Shown here: positions 18,963 through 27,428 of the stretch, piece after piece | Layout: each line of letters starts with the position of its first letter | Numbering within the stretch: position 1 is the first letter of the stretch | Virus record (IMG/VR): IMGVR_UViG_3300033233_000107 | Location: 1-34,858 of that record | DNA: 34,858 bases | DNA from: a virus | Direction: 5' to 3' (one strand) | Translations under genes and position numbers: made by a program | Notes under the pieces: model-generated | Seen by the model: the letters and a program-made list of their open reading frames with translations, nothing else | What the model was told of the DNA's origin: nothing | Databases searched by the model: none

Positions 18963-21269
18963 CTACCTTTTCTCCGGCGCGACTCGCGGGCGGGTGCTTC
19001 TGGGTCTCTTTATCGTGTCCGCCGGCGCCCGGCGGACCGCTTGCCGCGGTCCCTCGATGATAACGGGCACCTGGCGCTTGGCTTTCAGTCTCAAATTTTT
19101 AAACTCTTCCGGATCCATCTGTAAACTCTTTAGTTGTTCCTTCGCTTTAGCCCGATCGGCCGTGCTTAGACTGGCAAAATGCCCGTCTTTTCGGGCCAGA
19201 TACATCGCCCCGGGCCTCTTTGTCGCCACAAATCTAGCGCCCAAATGGGCGAAGCCGACCCAGAGCGCCCCGTCGACCCAGTCGTTGCTCTCGATATAGG
19301 GCTGCTCAACCCAGAGACAGCGCCTGTAAGGCGATAGCGACGTCGATCCGTGTCTCCCCGCCAGCAGGGTTTTGGCGCTTACGTGTGGGAACATCCGATC
19401 GCGTTCGCGTCTCCGGTCGGCGCCGAACTTAATACCGATGCTTACGACGTCGGCGGCCGGCGCGAGTTCCGCGACGTCATCGAGGCAGGTCGGTAGGTTC
19501 TGATCGTCTACGTCAAGGTATTGGATCCACTCGGCTTGGGTGATGGCTACCGCGACGTTCCGGGCCCGGCCCATGCTCTGGTGCTCGGGCAGGGTCGCCA
19601 GTCTCCACGGGATCCCGGCCGCCTCGAGCGGCGGCACACATTGCTTGTCCCAAATGCCGGGAGCGTCGTTCTCTGTCGGTCCCGAAATCACGACCGTGAC
19701 CCGGCTGGGCTTTCGGTTGCTCTGGCATATCGAGCGCGTCCAAGCCGGCAGGAATTTCCCATAGTCCCCGTATAAGGAGGTCACGATCGCCACATCCAGC
19801 GGCTTGCTGGTTTCATCCGCCCGGGGGACGTCGGCGTTGACTTGATCGCCGTCGCTAAGTTCAAAGTGCTTTCTTAAGCATATATCCGATACAAATTCAG
19901 CGTCTTGTGGCCCGTTCTTCGAGAGTGGCGGCCGCATATAATGGCAATCGTGGCCATTTATCTTCGCTGGGTAGAATCGATACGGGCCCCATTCGCTGTC
20001 GACCACGAGTTCCGCCCGGTCTAGTTCAATTCCGGCATCGAGGCGCACGTTCAAGGATCCCGGAAAGGGCTCATATCCTAAGACCTCCGCGACCTTTTTG
20101 GCGTATTTGGTAAGTTGTTTGCTGGTTTTGCCCAGGCCGACCTGCACGATACCCAGATTTGCCGGCAGATTTGCCGGCATTTCCCTGAGCTCGAGCGTCA
20201 CCTGGTCACCATTCTTTAGGCTTAAGTGCTCCCGGAGGTTAACGTCGGCCATGATTTCGGGCACGTCATCCGACCAGCGCGAATGCGGGGGCTTGGCTAT
20301 CCAGCACTCATATCCGTTTAGCGTGCACGGCCAGAGATAGAATTTACCGCCCTGGATCGGAAACGAGGCGGCCTTGTCGCGAGACAAAATCAGATCGTTC
20401 GCCAGTCTGATATTCAGGGTCCCGGCGGCCATTGTTTGGCCGGTGGCTCGTCTCAAATGCGGCGCCCACAGTTCGGTGTGTTTCCGGGCCCCGCCGGTGC
20501 CATCGATCGGTGTCCCGATGCATGGCCCCGGCGGGTATCTCTTGAGCGGCCGCTCGGCCACCTTATCCCGGTCCAGGGTCTTACTGATCACGGCATTATG
20601 CTCTTGGTTTAAGTGCTCGAGGATCGCGTCGGCCCAGCGGACGTTGATGGTCCTGATTTCGCCGCCGGTCGGCGTCTCGATAAAGGCTATGGTCCCTTTT
20701 CGGGTGGCCTCCAGGAGCGCGTCGGCGATCGGCTGCCATTCGTTTACGTTGTGGACCACGCTGAGCGCTAGGATCACATCGTATTTTTCGGCCCGCACGA
20801 TCTCGGCGATTTGCCGGGCGTTTAGCGACCTATTAATGCCGCGCATATTCTTAAAGCCGTTCGCTGCGATAATGTTAAGGAGACATTCGTCTCGGTCGAT
20901 TAAGGTGCAGGCGGCTCCAAAATCGTTAGCGAGACGAAAGCTGAAATATCCTTGTGCCGCGCCAATGTCGAGGACGGTAAATTCCCGGGGGAGGTCTTTA
21001 AGGCTCTCGGCGATCACGCTGTAGCGTTTCTCGCAGTCCCTCTGGCCCTTAGCGACGGTCTTGCCCTTCAACCACACGTCTTGGTAGGGGTTGCGTCCGG
21101 AGGTGCGATACAGTGGCTTCTCCGGCGGTGTTTCCGCCGCGCCTTCATCCCCGACTTTGACTAGGCGTTTGCCCAGCACTCTGATTTCCCCGGGCGTCGG
21201 CTTGAACACGTCGCCGGTTCTGAATCGGGTCCGGCGTATATATTGCCCCTGTACTAACCGATATTCCAT
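18963..21269 (-). CDS. Multi-domain enzyme: SAM methyltransferase, two RibK-like domains, GT2 glycosyltransferase
   Basis: 768 residues, directly after the capsid gene. Residues 1-45: a small head-gene-type lead. Residues ~75-245: class I methyltransferase with motif I VLDIGAAQGYFSF (99-111), D125 after strand 2 and the YDVILALSVVHN helix. Residues ~265-362 and ~372-482: two domains with G(T/S)LN(I/V)RL, PC/PAxxNG(Y/H)xC, and xLREHLxLxxGDQV, the conserved phrases of archaeal CTP-dependent riboflavin kinase (DUF120). The second also keeps GLGKTSKQLTKY. Residues ~490-690: family-2 glycosyltransferase with VAIVTSLYG and a DxD (LDVDD, 585-589). The C-terminus is basic (RRAPADTIKRPRSTRPR). A combined methyl/phosphoryl/glycosyl transfer to a glycan or virion protein is inferred; substrates are unknown. 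Confidence 0.78.
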   Translation of the reverse strand: MEYRLVQGQYIRRTRFRTGDVFKPTPGEIRVLGKRLVKVGDEGAAETPPEKPLYRTSGRNPYQDVWLKGKTVAKGQRDCEKRYSVIAESLKDLPREFTVLDIGAAQGYFSFRLANDFGAACTLIDRDECLLNIIAANGFKNMRGINRSLNARQIAEIVRAEKYDVILALSVVHNVNEWQPIADALLEATRKGTIAFIETPTGGEIRTINVRWADAILEHLNQEHNAVISKTLDRDKVAERPLKRYPPGPCIGTPIDGTGGARKHTELWAPHLRRATGQTMAAGTLNIRLANDLILSRDKAASFPIQGGKFYLWPCTLNGYECWIAKPPHSRWSDDVPEIMADVNLREHLSLKNGDQVTLELREMPANLPANLGIVQVGLGKTSKQLTKYAKKVAEVLGYEPFPGSLNVRLDAGIELDRAELVVDSEWGPYRFYPAKINGHDCHYMRPPLSKNGPQDAEFVSDICLRKHFELSDGDQVNADVPRADETSKPLDVAIVTSLYGDYGKFLPAWTRSICQSNRKPSRVTVVISGPTENDAPGIWDKQCVPPLEAAGIPWRLATLPEHQSMGRARNVAVAITQAEWIQYLDVDDQNLPTCLDDVAELAPAADVVSIGIKFGADRRRERDRMFPHVSAKTLLAGRHGSTSLSPYRRCLWVEQPYIESNDWVDGALWVGFAHLGARFVATKRPGAMYLARKDGHFASLSTADRAKAKEQLKSLQMDPEEFKNLRLKAKRQVPVIIEGPRQAVRRAPADTIKRPRSTRPRVAPEKR

Positions 21270-21301
21270 CTATAAATCCTTTCGGTCGCTGCCAATAACG
21301 A

Positions 21302-21325
21302 GGATCCCCTCAGATGAGGGGATCC
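21302..21325. ncRNA. Perfect 10-bp hairpin after the capsid gene
   Basis: GGATCCCCTC-AGAT-GAGGGGATCC is a perfect inverted repeat in the 73-bp gap between the capsid stop and the next start. There is no T-run after it in the minus-strand direction, so it is not a normal intrinsic terminator. It may stabilise the capsid mRNA 3-prime end or attenuate transcription of the genes that follow. Confidence 0.7.
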
Positions 21326-21342
21326 CGGGTTGTTGGTAGGGA

Positions 21343-22626
21343 CTACGCGCTCAGGTCCGGCACGATCATCGAGAAGCTCTGGCCGCGTCTTACCGCGACG
21401 TCGACGTCCTGAAATACGATCGTACGGACGCCGCCGCTCTTGCCGAGCGTGTACGGATCGACAAGCATGTCGAGCCCGCTCCACTGGCCGATGATCACGT
21501 CGTTCCAATTGCCGAACATCAGGGTCTCGGCCTGGTTTGTGCAACCGCACGGATAGCCGTTGAGCGGCGTGGTGTTGTTGCTGTCGTTCCAGATGAAGAC
21601 CGGATACCCCGAGGATTTCTCGGTCGTCTTCAGGAGACCCCTGGTGGCCGCGTCGCAGATGTAGGCCAACGCGCCGAGGTCGGCGTTGTCGAGGGCCACC
21701 TGCGTCTCGAGCTCGACGATGTCGGGCCAAGTCAGGGCATCGATATCGGCCTCGACGGTGTTCACATCGTCCTGCTCCGTCACGCCTTTGGGCTGATTGC
21801 TGGCCCCCAGGCCATGCAGCGCCGCGAGATCGATCGCCAGCGCCAGCACGGCCGCCAGGTCTCTTTTGACAAAGTTCTCTACGTCGATCGAACTTTGGAT
21901 TAAGAGCTGGCGGGTCAGGTCGGTGTACGCTCCGAGCGTCTTAGCGACCAACGGAACCTGGCCCAGCGTCTGTTGGCTCTCAGTAAGGCTGCCGCCTTCA
22001 GCCACCCAGTAAGCCCGACCGGCCGCATTTTGCTTGGGTACCGACAGGTTTCCGACGAGACCGCTCCAGACTTGCGCCCCCATCTGCTTGACGATCATCT
22101 TGTTCCGCAGAATGTCGATGAAATTCGCCGCGTCGACCGTGGTCTGGACGGTATATCCGCCGGCGGTGGGACTGCCGAGGTTCAGATCGCGCTGTTGGAC
22201 CTCAGCGGGCACCCAAAAACCGCGGGCTTCGCGCTTCGATCTCTTGCCGATCTCGTCGCTGGCCTCTTTTTCCAGCTCCGCCCCGCGCCAGTCCTTATTG
22301 GCTTGCGCGTTTATAGCCCGAAGCAGGCTATATTTGCGGAGGTCTTTCTCGTCCATCCCGAGGTTGTTGGGATCGTCGGCGGGCACAACCGTGAAGTTTT
22401 CACCGGCGGCGCGGATGCTTTCCGCCTCGGCGAGCGCAGCCTTGGCCCGCTCGGCGGTGTGCTTGGCCGTTTCGCAGTCCGTAAAGGCTGCGCCCCGGGC
22501 TTCGTCGGTCGTACCTTCCGCCAGGTCCAGGAAGATGCCGCCGGCGCGTTGGACTTCGACGCACGCGTCGTTATACTGCTTTTTCCTTTCCTGGATCAGC
22601 TTTTGGATTTTTTCGTTGTCAGGCAT
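21343..22626 (-). CDS. HK97-family major capsid protein
   Basis: 427 residues. Residues ~1-100 are a charged helical delta (scaffold-like) domain (KIQKLIQERKKQYNDACVEVQRAGG ... ERAKAALAEAESI), expected to be cut off by the protease. Residues ~130-427 show the capsid fold: VSVPK-like SVPKQNAAGRAYWVAEG, TKTLGAYTDLTRQLLIQSS, DLAAVLALAIDLAALHGLG, and the C-terminal VRRGQSFSMI. Overlaps the protease gene by 31 bases. It builds the icosahedral head. Confidence 0.95.
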   Translation of the reverse strand: MPDNEKIQKLIQERKKQYNDACVEVQRAGGIFLDLAEGTTDEARGAAFTDCETAKHTAERAKAALAEAESIRAAGENFTVVPADDPNNLGMDEKDLRKYSLLRAINAQANKDWRGAELEKEASDEIGKRSKREARGFWVPAEVQQRDLNLGSPTAGGYTVQTTVDAANFIDILRNKMIVKQMGAQVWSGLVGNLSVPKQNAAGRAYWVAEGGSLTESQQTLGQVPLVAKTLGAYTDLTRQLLIQSSIDVENFVKRDLAAVLALAIDLAALHGLGASNQPKGVTEQDDVNTVEADIDALTWPDIVELETQVALDNADLGALAYICDAATRGLLKTTEKSSGYPVFIWNDSNNTTPLNGYPCGCTNQAETLMFGNWNDVIIGQWSGLDMLVDPYTLGKSGGVRTIVFQDVDVAVRRGQSFSMIVPDLSA

Positions 22627-23420
22627 GGTTCCTCTTTCGTTGTTGGATGTTGACTTGTCGCCAGCGTGACTAGCTCTGTCATGATGGCTATTTGATGCTC
22701 GACCCGACTTTCGTCGGCGCCGTCATCCTTAACGGGGACCGGCGTTGCCGCCGCGCCCTCCGCCGTTTCACGGGCGACCTCACGGATGTGAGAGCCGATC
22801 CCGGAAGTCTCTTTTAGAAATGACCGCAAGGCGGCCTCGGTTGTGGAATACGCGCCCTGGGCGCAGACGCAGACGTCAGAGAGCGCCCGGCATTTTAGGA
22901 GCGTGTAATCATAGGAAGTTACGCCGGCGTCCTCATCGGTGACGACGGTCATGCTTTCTTTGGCCACGGAAAAGGCGAAGCTCATCTGATCCATGATCCC
23001 GAGGTCCATTTTGCTGGCTAAGCGCAGGACGTCCGGATCGCTTGACGATAGCCGGGCCGCTATCCGCAGGCCCATAAGATCGCAGGCCAATTCGAGGCCG
23101 CCGATGCCGGCGATGCCGGTGCGAGCCATGGCCGTATTCATGTCATGGCCCATGTTGAAGTGGCAATCCGGCTTATCCGCGAGAACGTCGTCAAAAAAGC
23201 CGGGGTCGATCGCCTCTGTGATCCGAAATCCGGACCCTTCATAAAGGACGGTTCTTTCGTTGAAGACCGCCGCATGGCCGGAGAGGTAACGGCTGCCGTC
23301 GCCGCTGCCGGATTCCCGCCACTCGAGGCCGGTTAATGGCTTGACCCTTGTCCGGGTTTCGCCAACAAAAAAGGCCCGGATAGTTTCCGGGTCCAGGTTC
23401 TCTAGCTCTTTTTCAGGCAT
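22596..23420 (-). CDS. HK97-type prohead protease
   Basis: 274 residues. The core has YLSGHAAVFNERT, then the catalytic H92 in FNMGHD and S147 in QMSFAF, the His/Ser arrangement of U35 prohead proteases, followed by LSDVCVCAQGAY. The C-terminal ~80 residues are acidic and disordered. It trims the capsid delta domain. The gene overlaps the capsid start, as in other HK97-like phages. Confidence 0.95.
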   Translation of the reverse strand: MPEKELENLDPETIRAFFVGETRTRVKPLTGLEWRESGSGDGSRYLSGHAAVFNERTVLYEGSGFRITEAIDPGFFDDVLADKPDCHFNMGHDMNTAMARTGIAGIGGLELACDLMGLRIAARLSSSDPDVLRLASKMDLGIMDQMSFAFSVAKESMTVVTDEDAGVTSYDYTLLKCRALSDVCVCAQGAYSTTEAALRSFLKETSGIGSHIREVARETAEGAAATPVPVKDDGADESRVEHQIAIMTELVTLATSQHPTTKEEPCLTTKKSKS

Positions 23421-23432
23421 GTTTGCCTCCTG

Positions 23433-24692
23433 TCAGTCTCCAGTATTGTCGATATTTGTATTCACGATCGGCTTATCGTTTGGAGCTCCGCCGACCGGGG
23501 TTACCTGTGGAATTTGGCCTATGCCGTCCGGGTATGGCCGCAGGCTATCCATCGCTCGCGCTTCATCCGGCAGCCAGATGCCGGCTTGGACTTTTCGCAC
23601 CTGGATGTCGGCCTCCGTCGCCAGGTCCCCGCGGATTAATCCGGTTACGTCAAATCCCGGGAAGACCCGATAGTCCGGGAAATAATCGGGATCGGAGGTG
23701 AAGGCGGACTCAATTCGGCTCAGCCTGGGTCCGAATCCGTGATACATCCAGCGTCGTTGTTCGTGCTCGGGGGTCTGGGGCTTGCTGGTTTTGTCGGATA
23801 TGCCAAGAAACCAGACGGGCACGTTCGTGATCCGGGAGACGTCTAAAACCGAAAGGTCGACCGACTGAGCAAATTGCGCGTCAGCTTGAGTCATCCCGAT
23901 CACCTGCAGCGTCGCGCCGCCGCCGACGACCTTGGTTTTGCCGGTGTTCCCCGGGCCGGCATGTCCGGCATCGAACCCTTCTTGCCATTCATCCGCTTGG
24001 TCTTTTTTGACGTCTTTAGGAAATATGACGGCCAATCCGCCGGAGGCGCCGCGGGCATAGAGGCTGGCCTCATGTTCTTGTTTTGCTAATGACAGGCCGA
24101 GAGCGCTGGCGAATAATTTAACCGGCGATGGCGCTATTGTCTCGCCCAGACCGCCGCGGCCGCGAATATGCAATAATGTCGATCGATCTACCTGGACGGT
24201 ACCGAGGCCTTCGACCTCCCAGGGCGTCGGATATCCCTGGTTGAACGTCACGTAATATTCATGGGTGCCCCGCGGGGAGGTCACTTGGTCTGGATGCAGG
24301 GCCCAGTGCATGAGAATCTTGCCGTCGGCGCCCTTTGTCTTCCAGATATACGCGTTATTTCTGGCCGTCAGGGAGGCCTCGACTATCTCCCAAAAAGTAA
24401 AAGCGGATTGATCGGGGTTTGGCTGTCCGCGAAAAAGCCGGGATTGCCAGAGATTGTTTAGGCGCTCCTTGATGGGACCTTCGCCGCGCCAGACGCCCAT
24501 TGTTAAGCAGGCGACTGATTGGGCGGCAAAAGTCACGGCCGCATGAAATGCAGGGATCCCGGGGGCCGTCCGGTTATTGACGATCATGCCTGCCGTGGAC
24601 CCAAATCCTTGCCCGCGTATAGCCGCCATCAATTCTGACGATAAGGTAACGCTTCGCTGGTGCCGATCGCCGTGTCTGGTCGCTAGAATCAT
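23433..24692 (-). CDS. HK97-family portal protein
   Basis: 419 residues. Typical portal phrases are visible: VACLTMGVWR, FTFWEIVEASLTARNNAYIWK, LHPDQVTSPRG, LHIRGRGGLG, and a later helical section LDVSRITNVPVWFLGISDKT with MYHGFGPRLSRIESAF. It forms the twelve-subunit vertex through which DNA enters. Coupled by ATGA to the small gene before it. Confidence 0.95.
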   Translation of the reverse strand: MILATRHGDRHQRSVTLSSELMAAIRGQGFGSTAGMIVNNRTAPGIPAFHAAVTFAAQSVACLTMGVWRGEGPIKERLNNLWQSRLFRGQPNPDQSAFTFWEIVEASLTARNNAYIWKTKGADGKILMHWALHPDQVTSPRGTHEYYVTFNQGYPTPWEVEGLGTVQVDRSTLLHIRGRGGLGETIAPSPVKLFASALGLSLAKQEHEASLYARGASGGLAVIFPKDVKKDQADEWQEGFDAGHAGPGNTGKTKVVGGGATLQVIGMTQADAQFAQSVDLSVLDVSRITNVPVWFLGISDKTSKPQTPEHEQRRWMYHGFGPRLSRIESAFTSDPDYFPDYRVFPGFDVTGLIRGDLATEADIQVRKVQAGIWLPDEARAMDSLRPYPDGIGQIPQVTPVGGAPNDKPIVNTNIDNTGD

Positions 24693-24919
24693 ACGATCAC
24701 CTGGACAAACAGGACTTTTTCGGCCGGCACTTCAACCAGCCCCTCAAGCGCGATCGCTTGATCGGGTTCGCTCATCAGCTGCGGGATCATTAAAATATAA
24801 TGGCCGGCCCAGCGGCCGAGAAGAATTCCCCCTAAGCTTGGGCCGTCGTTGATCAAATGAAGTCGGACCCGACGCTTTCCGCGCAGGGCGTAAAATATCC
24901 GGGCGAGAAATCTAGGCAT
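24689..24919 (-). CDS. Small head-region protein between terminase and portal
   Basis: 76 residues (MPRFLARIFYALRGKRRVRLHL ...). Basic N-terminus then a beta-rich part, VEVPAEKVLFVQVIV. Short genes between the large terminase and portal are frequent in HK97-like phages; function unknown. It lies 12 bases after the terminase stop and overlaps the portal start. Confidence 0.7.
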   Translation of the reverse strand: MPRFLARIFYALRGKRRVRLHLINDGPSLGGILLGRWAGHYILMIPQLMSEPDQAIALEGLVEVPAEKVLFVQVIV

Positions 24920-24931
24920 ATCGTGTTCCTT

Positions 24932-26530
24932 TTACCATTGACTGCTCCATACGTCCGCGGTTTTCTCGTTCCGGATGGCTCGATCGAGCGCCATAATCAG
25001 CCCGACCACGCCATCGATTCTCTTTGCTGATGTCCGGCGATCCGGCTTGACCGGCTTTATATTGCCGGCCGGGTCTTGCTTGGCGGTCACACAATCGACC
25101 ATCCAGCGCAGGACCGGGTTGCCGCCGTGGTTTAATTTGGCTCCCAAGACCAGGCGCTCGAATTCTTTAGAGGGTCCTGAAAGGTTTGCATATCCCTGGC
25201 CCATCTCCACCATCTCGATGCCCTCGTCGGCGAGGTCTTGGCTCATCTGGGTGGCGCCCCACTTGTCGTAGGCGACTTCTTTTAAGAGATAGTCCTGGTT
25301 GTCCTGTAGGATGTCGTTTCTGACGATCCGATAGTCGACGACATTGCCGGGCGTCGCCTTGATAAATCCATTCCGGACCCAGACGTCGTAGTTGATTCCG
25401 GTCTTCACGAGCTCCGCGACCCTGTCCTCCGGCATCCAGAATCTGCAGACGACCTTGAGCAGTTCGTCTTCGCTCTCTGGCGGAAAAAGCTTTATAAAAG
25501 CGGTGAGGTCGGTGGTCGACGACAAATCAAGGCCGGCGAAGCAAAGCCGGCCCTTCAATTTGATCTGGTCGACAATGCCGACGCACTTATCCCAGGCGTT
25601 TAGCGGGATCCAGCGCGTCACCTGCTTGGTCCAGATATTCAGGTGGTATCTTTTAAAGGCATTCTCGGCCGCCGGCGTGTCTTGCGCCCGCTTGCACATC
25701 TGTCGGAGGTAGTCGCGCTTGATGCTTACATCGATATTCGGGTTGGCTTTCTCCCAGGTTTTCTCGTCCGTCCAGTCGTCGGTTTCTTCCGCCCCGTAAA
25801 TCACGCCCCAAAAGGTCGGATCCTCGATGATCCGCTCGGCGCATTTCCGGGCATATTCATGTTTCTCCCAGCAGACCGTGCTTTCCTCGGTGCCGGCGGT
25901 GGTGATAATCACGATCAGCGGCTGTTCTCGCGAGCCGGTGGCGGTCTCGATGACATCCAGGAAGTCCCGGTTGCTGTGCGCGTGCAGCTCGTCGATGATC
26001 GCGCCGTGAATATTCAGGCCTTGTTCGTACTTGGCATCGGCCGTGATGACTTTAAAACTGCTGTCCGTGGCCTGATAAACGATCGCGCCTTTGTAAACCG
26101 TCAGCCGCTTCGATAGCGGTTTGGAGGCCTCGACCATCTTGGCCGCCGGGTCAAAGCATTGCTTGGCCTGGTCTTTCTTTGTTGCCCCCGCCACAACCTC
26201 GGCGCCGGGCTCCCGATCGGCTGATAAGAGATAGAGCGCCGTGACGCTGGCCGCGGTGGTCTTGCCATTCTTCCGCGGTTCCTCGATATAAACCGTCTTG
26301 ATGATCCGCGTCCCGTCCGGGTGTTTCCATCCGAAGACCGGCGCGACGTAATATTCAATCTGCCAGGGCTCCCACTCGAAAGGGGATCCCGCCCACTTGC
26401 CCTTGATGTGGCGGCATTTACTGGAAAATTCCAAGAACCTTTCGACCGCCGCCGTGTCAAACCATGCCCCGGGCACATAATCCGGTACCGGAGAGACGAA
26501 AAGCGGCTTAGGTATCGAAGATGTTGTCAT
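24932..26530 (-). CDS. terL: Terminase large subunit (Terminase_1 type)
   Basis: 532 residues. ATPase: Walker A-like EEPRKNGKTT (83-92), Walker B AIIDE (177-181) followed by HAHS, and a TTAGTE coupling-type motif at 210-215. Nuclease domain: FAGLDLSSTTD (D335 as a metal ligand) and the RIDGVVGLIMALDRA C-terminal block. It packages DNA into the prohead and cuts it. The start overlaps the small-subunit gene by 23 bases. Confidence 0.96.
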   Translation of the reverse strand: MTTSSIPKPLFVSPVPDYVPGAWFDTAAVERFLEFSSKCRHIKGKWAGSPFEWEPWQIEYYVAPVFGWKHPDGTRIIKTVYIEEPRKNGKTTAASVTALYLLSADREPGAEVVAGATKKDQAKQCFDPAAKMVEASKPLSKRLTVYKGAIVYQATDSSFKVITADAKYEQGLNIHGAIIDELHAHSNRDFLDVIETATGSREQPLIVIITTAGTEESTVCWEKHEYARKCAERIIEDPTFWGVIYGAEETDDWTDEKTWEKANPNIDVSIKRDYLRQMCKRAQDTPAAENAFKRYHLNIWTKQVTRWIPLNAWDKCVGIVDQIKLKGRLCFAGLDLSSTTDLTAFIKLFPPESEDELLKVVCRFWMPEDRVAELVKTGINYDVWVRNGFIKATPGNVVDYRIVRNDILQDNQDYLLKEVAYDKWGATQMSQDLADEGIEMVEMGQGYANLSGPSKEFERLVLGAKLNHGGNPVLRWMVDCVTAKQDPAGNIKPVKPDRRTSAKRIDGVVGLIMALDRAIRNEKTADVWSSQW

Positions 26531-27008
26531 TGCCTATCTCTTTTTCCGGTACCGATAGGCCAGTTCGCGCTGATGGTGTCATGCCGAACTCCTGCAAAAA
26601 GGCCCGCATATGAGCCAGGGCTTTGCTTGCGATGGCCACCTGGGGCACCTGCTGCAGATATTTAATTCCGCCCAGGATCGGTTTACCGTTCTCATCGAGG
26701 CCGGGGGATGGGTGTCTGATCGGGAAGACGGTACCCTTCGCAATCAAAAATTCGGTTGCCTCTCTCCACTCGGCATACTTCTGGCAATAGGCCGCGAAGG
26801 CTGTGCCGTCGATTTCCGTTAAAAGGCCGAGGGCGTCGAGCTGTTTAGCCCTGACCCTCCATTCTGTCTTGGCATATTTATGGAGCCACGACGGGCACTT
26901 TGGCGCGATCGGCCTTGGTTTCGGCTCCTTGTCGTTGATCGGCCGGTGGCCCGGGTTGTTCTTGAGCAGCGTTAAGTGCGTCGGCTGCGGTTTCGGTCCT
27001 GGTTTCAT
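26508..27008 (-). CDS. terS: Terminase small subunit (P27 family)
   Basis: 166 residues with GGAGG six bases before ATG 27008. The pattern GPKPQPTHLTLLKNNPGHRPIN, then EPKPRPIAPKCPSWLHKYAKTEW, LGLLTEIDGTAFAAYCQKYAEWREA, is diagnostic of P27 terminase small subunits, which recognise the packaging site. Unusually, the first 131 bases are also read in another frame by the end of the methyltransferase gene. Confidence 0.93.
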   Translation of the reverse strand: MKPGPKPQPTHLTLLKNNPGHRPINDKEPKPRPIAPKCPSWLHKYAKTEWRVRAKQLDALGLLTEIDGTAFAAYCQKYAEWREATEFLIAKGTVFPIRHPSPGLDENGKPILGGIKYLQQVPQVAIASKALAHMRAFLQEFGMTPSARTGLSVPEKEIGNDNIFDT

Positions 27009-27428
27009 TCGTCGCCTCCGGCCACCAGTCGTCTGGCAAGCCTTTCAGTTTTGCGTATCTCCGGACAATTACGTCGACATACTTGGGGTCGAGCTCCATG
27101 ATCCGGGCGCGGCGGCCGAGATGGTCGGCGCCGACGAGCGTCGATCCGCTGCCTCCAAACATATCGAGCGCGATCGCGCCGGCGCCGCTTGAATTCTTGA
27201 GCGCCTTATAAGAAAGGGCCACGGGTTTTTGGGTCGGGTGATCATATTTTCCCGTGTCGTTTTCCACTTCCCATAGGTCTGTGGTCTTCGCCGGCGGCGT
27301 GATCACTAAGCCGTCGCCGGCTTTTAACCGCAGCGTCCGGAGCTTCTTGTTTTTCGGTGCTTTGGGCGCGAGGTAGAGCTCGTTGCCTTCGCCGGTTGTT
27401 ATTCGAATACCATTAGCCAGACTGACCC
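26878..27428 (-). pseudogene. C-terminal half of the DNA methyltransferase, out of frame
   Basis: This frame carries the second half of a beta-class (N6-adenine/N4-cytosine) methyltransferase: KYDHPTQKPVALSYKAL, the SAM-binding motif MFGGSGSTL and RARIMELDPKYVDVI. The first half, with DPPY, ends at 27399 in the neighbouring frame. The two join smoothly if one base is added to the G4 run at 27426-27429 (ATG GGG GTC). It may be translated as a fusion if frameshifting occurs; otherwise the enzyme is dead. The tail (from EATNETRTET) runs into the terS gene and looks non-domain. Confidence 0.7.
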
